A DNA stretch of 64,000 nucleotides from Streptococcus respiraculi (GTDB lineage Bacteria; Bacillota; Bacilli; Lactobacillales; Streptococcaceae), in the NCBI RefSeq assembly GCF_003595525.1, contig NZ_CP022680.1:1700001-1764000 (forward strand), read 5' to 3'. Made by a program: the position numbers and the translations under genes. Below the pieces are notes generated by a model, which was not told where the DNA came from, did no database searches, and saw nothing but the letters and a program-made list of their open reading frames with translations. Below are positions 1 to 7,892 of the stretch, in pieces. The stretch's first letter is position 1. Each line of letters begins with the position of its first letter.

Positions 1-53
1 TTCCCAGCACCCGACATTCCTGTGACAATCACAAGATGAAGTTTTTCAGACAT
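1..53 (-). CDS. rapZ: RNase adapter protein RapZ, N-terminus (runs off the window)
   Basis: Only the first 17 codons are present, read leftwards from ATG at 53. They encode MSEKLHLVIVTGMSGAG, the beginning of the RapZ/YvcJ nucleotide-binding family with its Walker A loop (GMSGAGK). RapZ proteins bind nucleotides and, in other bacteria, act in small-RNA or cell-wall-sugar control; in streptococci the gene normally heads a rapZ-yvcK-whiA cluster, which would lie to the left. A GAGGAG Shine-Dalgarno overlaps the end of ridA, so the two genes are probably cotranscribed. Confidence 0.85.
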   Translation of the reverse strand, partial: MSEKLHLVIVTGMSGAG

Positions 54-63
54 GATTTCTCCT

Positions 64-444
64 CTAGTTTTCCACTACTGCAATGACTTCGATTTCCACT
101 TTAACATCGCGTGGCAGACGAGCCACTTCAACTGCTGACCGTGCTGGAAATTCAGCCGAAAACGCCATTTTATAGACCTCATTAAAGTCTACGAAATCAT
201 CCATATCACTCAAGAAACAGGTCGTTTTTATCACATGTTCAAAATCTGTTCCTGCTTCTGTTAAAATAGCTTGAATATTTTTCAAAACCTGAGTCGTTTG
301 TTCCTTAATGGTTGTACCGACAACCTCACCCGTTTCTGGAGACAAGGGTATCTGACCTGATGCAAACAAAAAATTTCCGATAATCTTCCCTTGGACATAA
401 GGTCCAATGGCTGCTGGTGCTTTATCTGTATGAATCGCTCTCAT
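64..444 (-). CDS. ridA: RidA family reactive intermediate/imine deaminase
   Basis: The 126-residue product is full length for the RidA/YjgF/TdcF family. These are small trimeric cytosolic enzymes that hydrolyse reactive enamine/imine intermediates released by PLP enzymes such as threonine dehydratase. The family core is clear: an IGPY start region near residue 13, FASGQIPL around residue 28, and the C-terminal RSAVEVARLPRDVKVEIE segment carrying the conserved arginine. The start has an AGAGGTAGGA ribosome site, and a TATAAT box lies about 30 bp upstream. It ends 10 bp before rapZ, with which it probably forms an operon. Confidence 0.9.
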   Translation of the reverse strand: MRAIHTDKAPAAIGPYVQGKIIGNFLFASGQIPLSPETGEVVGTTIKEQTTQVLKNIQAILTEAGTDFEHVIKTTCFLSDMDDFVDFNEVYKMAFSAEFPARSAVEVARLPRDVKVEIEVIAVVEN

Positions 445-540
445 CTTCCTACCTCTTTTGTTTTTTCTTTATTATAGCACATTTTTAGGAAATGAGAGGC
501 AAATCGTTCTTATCCACTTCTTTACTTCTTTGGTGTATAA

Positions 541-645
541 TATAGTGGATTGAGAAAGGAATAGGACAAGGCAAGGTGCTACAGATAGAACTGGCGTTCA
601 TCAAAGTAACTTAACGATGTCCTAACCTTTATTTAAGTCACTATA
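541..645. repeat. 105-bp miniature element (copy A), TIR TATAGTGGATTGA
   Basis: The left end is TATAGTGGATTGA and the right end is a degraded inverted copy (TTTAAGTCACTATA). A second copy of exactly 105 bp in the opposite orientation lies at 26052-26156 and matches throughout, including the central GAACTGGCGTTCATCAAAG. Size, TA-rich ends and lack of coding capacity resemble pneumococcal RUP elements, thought to be mobilised by an IS630-type transposase; that link is inference. The element sits directly upstream of the OsmC/Ohr gene. Confidence 0.7.
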
Positions 646-685
646 AAGTATTGATGAAAAAGATAATGATAATTAGGAGGTTTTG

Positions 686-1096
686 ATGCTATATTCCGTC
701 ACCGCTACCAACCAAGAGGGCATTCATGGACAAGTTACCTTATCCAGCCCAAAATCCGTCCAAACCGCTCATCCCCTCACTGAAGAAGAAGGATTTAATC
801 CAGAAGAACTCATAGCAACCGCTTGGGCTACTTGCCTCAACGCAACCATTCAAGCTCTCTTGGAAAGCCAGAAACAAAGCAACCAATCACGGGTTGAAGT
901 GACCTGTGAACTCCACCGAGAAGCTACTATTGGTAAAGGGTACTACTTTCAGGTCAATGCCAAGGCTAGCATTGAAGGATTCTCACTTGAAGAAGCTGAA
1001 AGTCTCGTCCAGCAGGCCCATAGTCGATGTCCCGTTTCAAAACTCATTGCTCAAAGTCAGACTATTGCACTTCAAACCACTGAGTGGAACACATAA
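686..1096 (+). CDS. OsmC/Ohr family peroxiredoxin-like protein
   Basis: The 136-residue product belongs to the OsmC/Ohr fold, thiol peroxidases that reduce organic hydroperoxides. Two conserved cysteines are visible: one in the helix ATAWATCLNATIQ (around residue 55) and one in SRCPVSKLI near residue 117, matching the Ohr CPYS motif. ATG at 686 is chosen over the TTG three bases upstream because AGGAGG ends 5 nt before it. The gene lies just after a 105-bp miniature element, which may have replaced or supplied its promoter. A bidirectional terminator follows. Ohr versus general OsmC assignment is not certain. Confidence 0.85.
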   Translation: MLYSVTATNQEGIHGQVTLSSPKSVQTAHPLTEEEGFNPEELIATAWATCLNATIQALLESQKQSNQSRVEVTCELHREATIGKGYYFQVNAKASIEGFSLEEAESLVQQAHSRCPVSKLIAQSQTIALQTTEWNT

Positions 1097-1120
1097 AAAA
1101 GCGCTTGAGGCGCTTTTTTT
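1095..1120. terminator. Bidirectional terminator between OsmC and asnS
   Basis: AAAAAGCGC and GCGCTTTTT arms surround a five-base loop. The A and T tracts on both sides let it serve the two convergent genes. Confidence 0.85.
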
Positions 1121-1124
1121 GTAT

Positions 1125-2471
1125 TTACGGTTTAATCCGATGCAACATGCGTGGGAATGGAATGGCTTCACGGATGTGCTTGGTACCAGCGACGAAAGTC
1201 ACCATCCGCTCGATACCAATTCCAAATCCTGCGTGGGGAACTGAGCCATATTTACGGAGGTCAAGGTAAAATTCGTACTCTGAACGATCCATGCCAAGAC
1301 TTTCCATTTTGGCAACAAGGGCATCGTAGTCATCTTCACGGACAGAGCCTCCGATGATTTCGCCATAGCCTTCTGGCGCAAGAAGATCCGCACAAAGAAC
1401 GCGGTCTGGATTACCAGGGACTGGTTTCATGTAGAAAGCCTTGAAGCTAGCTGGGTAGTTGACAACAAAGGTCGGTACTCCAAAGTAGTTTGAAATCCAT
1501 GTTTCATGTGGAGAACCAAAGTCATCTCCATGCTCTACGTGCTCATAGTCCGTATCTTCGTCTGCTTCATGCTCTTGTAAAAGACTAATCGCATCATCAT
1601 AAGAGACACGTTTAAATGGCTCTGCAATGTATTTCTTCAAGAGGTCCGTATCCCGTTCCAAGGTCTCAAGCGCCTGCGATGCACGGTCTAGAACACCTTG
1701 GATAAGTGCCTTGACATAGGCTTCTTGCAAATCAAGCGATTCTTCATGCGAAAGGAATGAATACTCGGCATCCATCATCCAGAACTCGGTCAAATGGCGG
1801 CGGGTTTTTGATTTTTCCGCACGGAATACTGGACCAAAGTCAAAGACACGACCGAGCGCCATTGCTCCTGCTTCCAAGTACAACTGACCTGATTGGCTCA
1901 AGTAAGCAGGTGTGCCAAAGTAGTCGGTTTCAAAGAGTTCTGTTGAATCTTCTGCGGCATTTCCAGACAAGATTGGGCTGTCAAACTTAATAAAGCCATT
2001 CTTATCAAAGAATTCATAAGTCGCATAGATAATAGCGTTGCGGATTTGCATAATGGCCATTTGCTTACGAGAACGCAACCACAAATGACGGTTGTCCATG
2101 AGGAAATCCGTTCCGTGTTCTTTTGGTGTAATTGGATAATCTTTTGATTCACCAACCACTTCAAGGTCTGTAATATCTAGTTCGTAGCCGAATTTTGAAC
2201 GCTCATCTTCCTTGACAATCCCTGTCACAAGAACAGATGTTTCTTGGCTCAAACGTTTCACAATATCAAACTTAGCTGTTCCTTCTTCTTCACCAAATGT
2301 TTCAATAAAGTTTGGCTTAAAAGCAACTGCTTGGAAAAAGGCAGTTCCGTCACGGAGTTGCAAGAAGGCAAGTTTTCCTTTTCCTGATTTGTTGGCAACC
2401 CAAGCACCAATCGTTATTTTTTCACCAACATGGTCTTTGACATCAATAATCGATACTAAATCTTTAGACAT
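1125..2471 (-). CDS. asnS: Asparagine--tRNA ligase
   Basis: The 448-residue class IIb aminoacyl-tRNA synthetase charges tRNA(Asn) with asparagine. An N-terminal OB-fold anticodon-binding domain covers about residues 1-110. The catalytic domain follows, with the motif 2 region [19 protein letters not shown] and motif 3 GFGIGIERM near the C-terminus. The order YpmB-like, aspartate aminotransferase, asnS on one strand is a conserved streptococcal arrangement. Here, however, 244 bp separate asnS from the aminotransferase gene, and that gap holds a gene remnant. A TACAAT box and an AGAGAAA site precede the ATG, so asnS may have its own promoter. Confidence 0.97.
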   Translation of the reverse strand: MSKDLVSIIDVKDHVGEKITIGAWVANKSGKGKLAFLQLRDGTAFFQAVAFKPNFIETFGEEEGTAKFDIVKRLSQETSVLVTGIVKEDERSKFGYELDITDLEVVGESKDYPITPKEHGTDFLMDNRHLWLRSRKQMAIMQIRNAIIYATYEFFDKNGFIKFDSPILSGNAAEDSTELFETDYFGTPAYLSQSGQLYLEAGAMALGRVFDFGPVFRAEKSKTRRHLTEFWMMDAEYSFLSHEESLDLQEAYVKALIQGVLDRASQALETLERDTDLLKKYIAEPFKRVSYDDAISLLQEHEADEDTDYEHVEHGDDFGSPHETWISNYFGVPTFVVNYPASFKAFYMKPVPGNPDRVLCADLLAPEGYGEIIGGSVREDDYDALVAKMESLGMDRSEYEFYLDLRKYGSVPHAGFGIGIERMVTFVAGTKHIREAIPFPRMLHRIKP

Positions 2472-2543
2472 AATTTCTCTTTTCTTTTTCTATTGTAATT
2501 GTTTATAACTCACATCTATAAAGCAGCAAATTTGCTTTATTCG

Positions 2544-2706
2544 CTATTTATGTTTGACATGGTAGACAGCTTGATAAACCAAGGTCACTTCTTTATGCGT
2601 TTTAGCATTATCAAATCTTATTTCGTAGCCAAGCGGAGCGAGTGTTTTTTATAAAAATCTCTGGAAATGTACAAGCCCTTGACTCGCATACTCAAATGGT
2701 CAGTCA
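2544..2706 (-). pseudogene. Remnant of a VOC/glyoxalase-like gene, frameshifted
   Basis: From ATG at 2706 the frame reads MTDHLSMRVKGLYISRDFYK, typical of the first beta-alpha unit of VOC (glyoxalase-fold) proteins. At a run of six A residues the frame must shift to continue as TLAPLGYEIRFD and then runs to TAG at 2544. Full VOC proteins are about 120-130 residues, so this is a short, decayed fragment. It fills the asnS-aminotransferase gap, and the palindrome AGCAAATTTGCT lies just beyond it (2525-2536). The family call is by eye only. Confidence 0.4.
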
Positions 2707-2715
2707 TAGAAGCAC

Positions 2716-3897
2716 TTAATCCTGTTCCATAAATGCTTTTAGGCGGTTAACAGCTTCTTTTAAGGTCTCAAGATCAGTCGCATAGCTAAGACGGACATTT
2801 TCTGGTGCGCCAAAACCTGCTCCTGTCACCAAGGCAACTCCTGCTTCTTCCAAGATGGATGTTGTAAAATCGGTCACATCCGAAAAGCCCTTCATTTCCA
2901 TAGCTTTCTTAACATTTGGAAAGAGGTAGAATGCTCCTTGCGGCTTCACCACTTCAAATCCCGGCACCTCTGCAAGCAAAGGATAAATGGTATTGAGACG
3001 TTCTTCAAAGGCCTCGCGCATGCGCTCTACCGTATCTTGCTCACCGATAAGTGCTTCAATGGCTGCATATTGGGCAGCTGCTGTCGGATTGGACGTTGTC
3101 TGTCCTGCAATCTTACTCATGGCAGAAATGATTTCTGCCTCACCCACTGCATAACCAATCCGCCAACCCGTCATGGCATAGGTCTTCGACACACCGCTGA
3201 TAACCAGCGTCTGCTTCCGAATCGCTTCAGATAGACTAGAAACCGGTGTGAACGTATTCCCATTATAGACGAGCCGTCCATAAATATCATCTGCTAAAAT
3301 GAGAATATCATGCTCTACAGCCCAATTTCCGATTGTGAGTAGCTCGTCCTTGCTGTAAATCATTCCAGTCGGATTAGACGGTGAATTGAGCACGAGGACC
3401 TTGGTCTTGTCTGTCCGCGCCGCCTCTAATTGATCTACCGTCACCTTAAAATCATTTGCTTCTGTTGCCTGAACAAAGACCGGCACACCTTCTGCCATTT
3501 TGATTTGATCTGCGTAGCTGACCCAGTAAGGTGTTGGAATAATCACCTCATCAAGCGGATTAATAACGCTCATGAAAAAAGTATAGAGAGAGAATTTTGC
3601 CCCTGTAGCTACTGTCACCTGATTTGGAGCGACTGCATATCCGTAAAACTTCTCAAAATACTGGCTAATCGCTGCTTTCAACTCAGGAAGACCACTTGCA
3701 ACCGTGTAAAAGCTAGCACGACCGTCTTGAATCGATCGGATAGCTGCTTCTTGGATATTTACTGGTGTGGTAAAGTCAGGCTCCCCTAGGGTCAAAGATA
3801 AAATATCCTGTCCTTGTGCCTTCAACTCCTTGGCCCGCGCTCCCGCAGCCAGGGTCACACTCTCTTCCATTTCAAGCACTCGCTTTGATAACTTCAT
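2716..3897 (-). CDS. Pyridoxal phosphate-dependent aminotransferase (aspartate type)
   Basis: The 393-residue fold-type I class I aminotransferase is of the Bacillus-type aspartate aminotransferase (AspB/AatA) subgroup. It interconverts aspartate and oxaloacetate with glutamate/2-oxoglutarate. The PLP Schiff-base lysine is K238 in SGVSKTYAMTGWRIGY. Other cofactor contacts are NSPSNPTG near residue 171 and the ADDIYGRL segment near 202. It starts 4 bp inside the YpmB-like gene (ATGA overlap), so the two are translationally coupled. Oxaloacetate supply links it logically to ppc elsewhere in the window. Confidence 0.93.
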   Translation of the reverse strand: MKLSKRVLEMEESVTLAAGARAKELKAQGQDILSLTLGEPDFTTPVNIQEAAIRSIQDGRASFYTVASGLPELKAAISQYFEKFYGYAVAPNQVTVATGAKFSLYTFFMSVINPLDEVIIPTPYWVSYADQIKMAEGVPVFVQATEANDFKVTVDQLEAARTDKTKVLVLNSPSNPTGMIYSKDELLTIGNWAVEHDILILADDIYGRLVYNGNTFTPVSSLSEAIRKQTLVISGVSKTYAMTGWRIGYAVGEAEIISAMSKIAGQTTSNPTAAAQYAAIEALIGEQDTVERMREAFEERLNTIYPLLAEVPGFEVVKPQGAFYLFPNVKKAMEMKGFSDVTDFTTSILEEAGVALVTGAGFGAPENVRLSYATDLETLKEAVNRLKAFMEQD

Positions 3898-4391
3898 ATT
3901 CCCTCCTTACTCAGCAATTTCCCACCTTCAAAAGTAATAGCATAGTAGATCTGACCAGATTTTACTTCCCAAATCGGTTGATTTTTAAAGTAGCCAAAGG
4001 TCACTTTTGAAATCTCACCAGCTCCATTTTCTTTGGCAATCGCCTCCGCTTTTTCTTGAGAAATCCCTTCTACCGCCTTATAAACAAGAATTTCCGACGA
4101 TTCTTCTGGTATCAAGACTAAGACGTCTTCTGCTGCCTGATTTTTTCCAGTCACACTATAATAGCTCTTTTCGCCATTGTAGCGAGCGACCTTAGAAATA
4201 GAGGTCACGCCTGCATATTGGATTGCCACCTGCTCAGCCTGCTCTTGTCCCTGTAAAAAAGGACGGGCCGACACTTCCAAAATATACAAGATTGAAAAAA
4301 CAATAACAGATACAAGGACAAATACTCCGATAAGAGACTGCTTGCCAAGCGTCATGCTGGATTTACTGGTGCGATTTCTCATTTTTGCCAT
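3894..4391 (-). CDS. DUF5590 / YpmB-like membrane-anchored protein
   Basis: The 165-residue protein has a short basic N-terminus, one membrane segment (about residues 17-39, LIGVFVLVSVIVFSILYIL) and an extracytoplasmic part. That part contains PepSY-like sequence (AEAIAKENGAGEISKVTFG...IWEVKSG). This matches the YpmB/DUF5590 family found just upstream of the aspartate aminotransferase in streptococci; the molecular function is unknown. There is no Shine-Dalgarno. TATAAT at 4401-4406 (minus strand) ends nine bases before ATG, so the mRNA is probably leaderless or nearly so. The stop overlaps the aminotransferase start. Confidence 0.85.
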   Translation of the reverse strand: MAKMRNRTSKSSMTLGKQSLIGVFVLVSVIVFSILYILEVSARPFLQGQEQAEQVAIQYAGVTSISKVARYNGEKSYYSVTGKNQAAEDVLVLIPEESSEILVYKAVEGISQEKAEAIAKENGAGEISKVTFGYFKNQPIWEVKSGQIYYAITFEGGKLLSKEGI

Positions 4392-4495
4392 AATAGAATT
4401 ATTATACTATAGATTAGCTCAGAATGCCATTTTTTCTGGCAATTTGCCTGAATTTTTTCAACAGCTCTTCACCGCTATTCCAAAAGCCCTTCCTC

Positions 4496-4530
4496 TTGCA
4501 GTTCTGCTCAATTCTTGCTACACTATCCCT
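4496..4530 (+). promoter_or_regulatory. Promoter placing the MarR transcript start at its ATG
   Basis: TTGCAG (4496-4501), a 17-bp spacer and TACACT (4519-4524) are followed by only six bases before ATG at 4531. A start site seven bases after the -10 box would coincide with the A of ATG. Confidence 0.55.
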
Positions 4531-4974
4531 ATGAAAGAAAATGTGAAAAAAGCCCTAGAAAACAACAAAGAAGCCCTGCATAGTCTGGTCATTCTCCACC
4601 GCGCTTCCGATACCATTTATAAGCAAGAAATTGAAACCATGAAAAAATACAAACTGACCATGGGACAATTCGGAGTATTAGAAGCTCTCTACAATAAAGG
4701 AGGTCTCCGTATTCAAGAATTGATTGATAAGCTCCTCAGTACATCTGGCAATATGACAGTTGTTATCCGAAACATGATGAGAGACGGCTATATTACAAAA
4801 GTACCTGATTGTCATGACAAACGAGCTTTTCGAATACATCTGACCGATCTTGGTCGCCAGACGATTGAGGCTATTCTACCTGAACATTATGACAATATTG
4901 GACGAATTTTTAATGTTCTCAGCCTTGAAGAACAGGAAAATCTCAATAAGATTTTAAAAAAATTTAAAAGATAA
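4531..4974 (+). CDS. MarR family transcriptional regulator
   Basis: The 147-residue winged-helix protein covers the whole MarR fold. A dimerisation helix is followed by LTMGQFGVLEALYNKGGLRI, the recognition helix IDKLLSTSGNMTVVIRNMMRDGYI and the beta wing (CHDKRAFRIHLTDLG, with the conserved Asp and Arg). Such proteins are usually phenolic- or redox-sensing repressors. ATG at 4531 is preferred over the longer upstream frame because homology begins there; the promoter makes a leaderless mRNA likely. The FMN reductase gene follows on the same strand and is its likely target, as in other MarR-oxidoreductase pairs. Confidence 0.9.
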   Translation: MKENVKKALENNKEALHSLVILHRASDTIYKQEIETMKKYKLTMGQFGVLEALYNKGGLRIQELIDKLLSTSGNMTVVIRNMMRDGYITKVPDCHDKRAFRIHLTDLGRQTIEAILPEHYDNIGRIFNVLSLEEQENLNKILKKFKR

Positions 4975-5102
4975 ATCAAAAATATTGCTAATTAGTGATA
5001 ATTTTGTTATCCTAGTTTTATCGCTTTCAAAATCAAAAGATGATTGTTGTGATAATCTTTTGGTTTTGAAAGCACATCAGACATATAAAGGAGACCATAC
5101 TC

Positions 5103-5648
5103 ATGGCAAATGTATTATTTTTAGTCGGTTCACTTCGTGAAGGTTCATTCAATCACCAAATGGCACAACAAGCTGAGGAATTGTTAAAAGGAAAAGCAAC
5201 TGTGACTTACCTTGACTACAGTCAAGTGCCTGTCTTTAACCAAGACCTTGAAACACCTGTCCTTCCTGCTATTGCAGCAGCTCGTGAAGCTGTCAATCAA
5301 GCAGATGCTATCTGGATTTTCTCCCCTGTTTATAACTATGGCATTCCTGGTCCAGTGAAAAATATTCTTGACTGGCTCAGCCGAGCGCTTGACTTGTCAA
5401 ATCCAAAAGGGGTTTCTATCCTCCAAGATAAATTGATTACTGTATCTGCTGCTGCGAACGGCGGACATGAGCCACTCTTTGCAGCCTACAGTGCCCTTCT
5501 TCCATTTATCCGTACACAAGTTGTGGGTGAATTTACAGCTTCACCAATCAATCCAGACGCATGGGCAACTGGTCAATTCGTCCTTTCGGAAGAAACAGCT
5601 GCGAAATTAGAAAAACAAGCTACTGACCTTCTTGCAGCGATTGGATAA
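5103..5648 (+). CDS. NADPH-dependent FMN reductase family oxidoreductase
   Basis: The 181-residue flavodoxin-like protein is of the NADPH-dependent FMN reductase (PF03358) family. The N-terminal [15 protein letters not shown] is the phosphate-binding loop for [24 protein letters not shown] is the family signature around residues 78-98, and AANGG lies near residue 119. These enzymes reduce quinones, azo dyes or flavins. An AAGGAG site precedes ATG. Between the MarR gene and this gene, 5021-5075 holds an inverted repeat (CTTTCAAAATCAAAAGAT with its mirror image), which may be an operator or a terminator. Confidence 0.9.
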   Translation: MANVLFLVGSLREGSFNHQMAQQAEELLKGKATVTYLDYSQVPVFNQDLETPVLPAIAAAREAVNQADAIWIFSPVYNYGIPGPVKNILDWLSRALDLSNPKGVSILQDKLITVSAAANGGHEPLFAAYSALLPFIRTQVVGEFTASPINPDAWATGQFVLSEETAAKLEKQATDLLAAIG

Positions 5649-5662
5649 ACAATAAGGAGATC

Positions 5663-5799
5663 GGACAAAAAGAGTTTTCTGTTAGAAATTCTATAATTTC
5701 ATGTAGCATCTTCTACTAAAAAATATATAAAAAGCGAACAAAGAGAGTTTTTAAGATTTCAACTCCTCCTTTGTTCGCTTTTTATTTTTCTAATCAGAC
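5663..5799. repeat. TGGGACAAAA-type dispersed repeat (partial copy) carrying a terminator hairpin
   Basis: The segment runs from GGACAAAAAGAGTTTT to TTTTCTAATCAGA and is an inverted, diverged copy of the 151-bp element at 35887-36037. Shared landmarks are GTTAGAAATTCTATAATTTC, the AAAGCGAACAAAG hairpin and CTAATCAGA. The far terminal repeat is missing here. Its hairpin (5730-5784) ends the FMN reductase transcript. A similar hairpin occurs at 55617-55674. Confidence 0.65.
5730..5784. terminator. Terminator hairpin within the dispersed repeat
   Basis: AAAAGCGAACAAAG pairs with CTTTGTTCGCTTTT across about 26 bases, with a T tract after it on the + strand and an A tract before it. Confidence 0.75.
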
Positions 5800-5904
5800 C
5801 TTTTATACGTAATCTTTCAGATTACATGCTTTTGTGGGTGAGCGCTACGAGCTCATCCTGGTTTGTCCCACTCCCTATCTGAATTCGGAAACGCGTGGAA
5901 CGAC

Positions 5905-6642
5905 TCAGAATGCAGCATGTTTTCGTACAAAAATCAACTTTGCGTCTTCTGACAGATCCGCCCGATAAGCAAAGTCGTCAAAGGTCAACTGACGAATCTC
6001 ATCGAGGGTCTGAACATTCTTTTCTGCCATGAGTGACACGAGGCGCCCCCGCCCTTTCTTAGAAATGGTGGAGTGAACTTTCAGTTCTCCCTCTTTATCC
6101 TCCATAAAGACAATCTGTACCATGCGCTTTTGGATAGCTGGTGAAAAGACCTGCTCAAACTCAGACGAAGCAAGAGAAATAATCAAGTCTTCATCTGCTA
6201 ACTGTTCATCGTACTGCGCCCGCCAAAATTGCTTGAGCGATTGCCCTTCTACTTTTAGCTGTCCTTGAAAATCCAAGCGATGCGGAGAAATCAAGGTAAA
6301 AGGTGCGATTAAGCCATAAAAACCAGTCGCAATCAAGACATGCTGAGCGAGATAAGCTTCTTCAACCTCACTCAAGTCCCGGCGTTTCATATAGCGGTAC
6401 ATGAGGCCATCGTACAACATCCAAGCGGGATAGGACTTAGCTTGCTGATGAATCATACGATGCCAACGGTCGGCTTCAAGCTCTGCCTTATCTTCCTTTA
6501 ATTTGTAGAAAGCTGCCAAGTCTGCGGCTGACATCTGGCCTAGAGCCTCCAGAACGGCCCTACTCTTTTCAGACAAAGGAGCAAAGGGATGATTTTCTAA
6601 ATTAGTATTTAATTCTTTTGCATTTGGAAGGATGATTTTCAT
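5905..6642 (-). CDS. yaaA: Peroxide stress protein YaaA (DUF328/UPF0246)
   Basis: The 245-residue product is full length for the YaaA family, a DNA-binding protein that limits iron-driven damage under peroxide stress in E. coli. Family landmarks are MKIILPNAKELN at the start, ALGQMSAADLAAFYKLK, the central YDGLMYRYMKRRDLSE and LIISLASSEFEQVFSP. There is no Shine-Dalgarno. An extended -10 box (TGGTATAAT, TATAAT at 6649-6654) ends six bases before ATG, so a leaderless mRNA is likely. It is divergent from the DUF1836 gene, with about 100 bp of shared promoter DNA. Confidence 0.9.
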   Translation of the reverse strand: MKIILPNAKELNTNLENHPFAPLSEKSRAVLEALGQMSAADLAAFYKLKEDKAELEADRWHRMIHQQAKSYPAWMLYDGLMYRYMKRRDLSEVEEAYLAQHVLIATGFYGLIAPFTLISPHRLDFQGQLKVEGQSLKQFWRAQYDEQLADEDLIISLASSEFEQVFSPAIQKRMVQIVFMEDKEGELKVHSTISKKGRGRLVSLMAEKNVQTLDEIRQLTFDDFAYRADLSEDAKLIFVRKHAAF

Positions 6643-6747
6643 AGTATGATTATACCATATTTTTTTCTATCATTTACCCTTTCCTTGCTTTTTCGTCATT
6701 AAAATTATATAATCTAGTTATGATAACTAGATTATAAGGAGTTTATG

Positions 6748-7197
6748 ATGAGTTCTTTACCTAACTGGCAGCAATTACCTAATTTGGAGCTGTATCTGGA
6801 TCAAGTCCTACTCTATATCAACCAAGAGACCAGTCCTTTTTTAGCACATCATGAAAAGCCACTTACGGCTTCTATGGTCAATAACTATGTTAAGCACGGC
6901 TATATTCCCAAGCCTGTCAAGAAAAAGTACAATCGTGCACATCTGGCTCGTCTCATTATTCTCAGTATCTGTAAACCAATTTTTCCGATTGCAGATATTC
7001 AAGAAATCATTGATCTTTTGAAAAAGGACCACGAAGCAGCTGAGCTTTACAATGCTTTTGTCGCTTGCTTTTCAGGTAATGAAACGGCGGAGTATCCGAC
7101 CATTTTGCAAAAGGCTTGTCAGACCATTCACTTTTACCAAGAAACGCTTGCACTCATTCCAAGTTTAAAAGGAGAAGACTATGAACCAAAGCTTTAA
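6748..7197 (+). CDS. DUF1836 domain-containing putative regulator
   Basis: The 149-residue product is a DUF1836 protein. This Firmicutes family has a MerR-like helix-turn-helix: TASMVNNYVKHGYIPKPVKKKYNRAHLARLIIL carries the recognition helix and wing (about residues 45-75). The rest is helical. The family is regarded as regulatory but has no established target. Two ATGs (6745, 6748) follow AAGGAG; the second is preferred because its spacing is six bases. It overlaps the downstream hemolysin III gene by 17 bp, and DUF1836-hemolysin III pairing is common in streptococci. Confidence 0.85.
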   Translation: MSSLPNWQQLPNLELYLDQVLLYINQETSPFLAHHEKPLTASMVNNYVKHGYIPKPVKKKYNRAHLARLIILSICKPIFPIADIQEIIDLLKKDHEAAELYNAFVACFSGNETAEYPTILQKACQTIHFYQETLALIPSLKGEDYEPKL

Positions 7198-7831
7198 ACT
7201 GTCCCTCCCCCTCTCCTTTGGTGAAGAGGTGGGCAATGCCGTCACCCATGCGGTTAGCGCATTTTTAATGTTAGTACTACTCCCGTTCTCAGCCATTTAT
7301 AGCTATGAAAGGGGTGGCTTAATTCAGGCGATTGGAGCCTCTATTTTCATCATTAGCCTCTTTCTGATGTTTCTTTCCTCAACCATTTACCATTCTATGG
7401 CTTATGGTTCGACTCACAAGTATATTTTACGAATCATCGACCATAGCATGATTTACATTGCCATTGCAGGTAGCTACACTCCAGTTCTGTTGACACTCAT
7501 GCCCAACTGGCAGGGCTACCTAATTTTGGTCATTCAATGGGCGACGACGATTTTTGGTATTCTCTATAAAATTTTCGCCCAAAAAATCAACGAGCGCTTC
7601 AGTCTCGCTCTCTATCTCATCATGGGCTGGTTGGTGGTGCTGATTGTACCGCAGGTGGTCAGCCAAACGGAACCTACATTCTGGTTTCTCATGCTGGCAG
7701 GCGGGATTTCCTATAGTATCGGCGCTATGTTCTATGCCAAGAAAAAGCCTTACTTCCACATGATATGGCATTTGTTCATCATTCTAGCCAGCCTCTTGCA
7801 GTACCTTGCGATTGTCTTTTACATGGTCTAA
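7181..7831 (+). CDS. trhA: Hemolysin III family protein (TrhA/YqfA, PAQR superfamily)
   Basis: The 216-residue membrane protein has seven predicted hydrophobic helices. The PAQR/hemolysin III signature is present: GEEVGNAVTHAVSAFL at the N-terminus, SSTIYHSMAYGS and RIIDHSMIYIAIAGSYTPV in the middle, and a histidine in MIWHLFIILAS at the end. The conserved Ser-His-His set probably binds a metal. In E. coli YqfA/TrhA affects membrane energetics and fatty acid metabolism; real haemolytic activity is doubtful. AAGGAG lies inside the upstream gene, so the two are coupled. Confidence 0.92.
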   Translation: MNQSFKLSLPLSFGEEVGNAVTHAVSAFLMLVLLPFSAIYSYERGGLIQAIGASIFIISLFLMFLSSTIYHSMAYGSTHKYILRIIDHSMIYIAIAGSYTPVLLTLMPNWQGYLILVIQWATTIFGILYKIFAQKINERFSLALYLIMGWLVVLIVPQVVSQTEPTFWFLMLAGGISYSIGAMFYAKKKPYFHMIWHLFIILASLLQYLAIVFYMV

Positions 7832-7845
7832 TCCAACTGCAAGAC

Positions 7846-7880
7846 TTGTTTCTAGGATTAAAAGACAGTATACTATCTGT
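7846..7880 (+). promoter_or_regulatory. Promoter and probable autoregulatory operator of the MocR-type gene
   Basis: TTGTTT (7846-7851), a 17-bp spacer and TATACT (7869-7874). The -10 box lies inside the palindrome AGTATACT and between ACAG/CTGT arms (7865-7880), a plausible operator site. The operator role is inference. Confidence 0.5.
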
Positions 7881-7892
7881 AGGGGGACAGTT

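Noticed and set aside
4342..4530. 63-codon N-terminal extension of the MarR regulator
   Set aside because: It runs through the divergent promoter and YpmB-like gene start; homology and the -10 box place the start at 4531.
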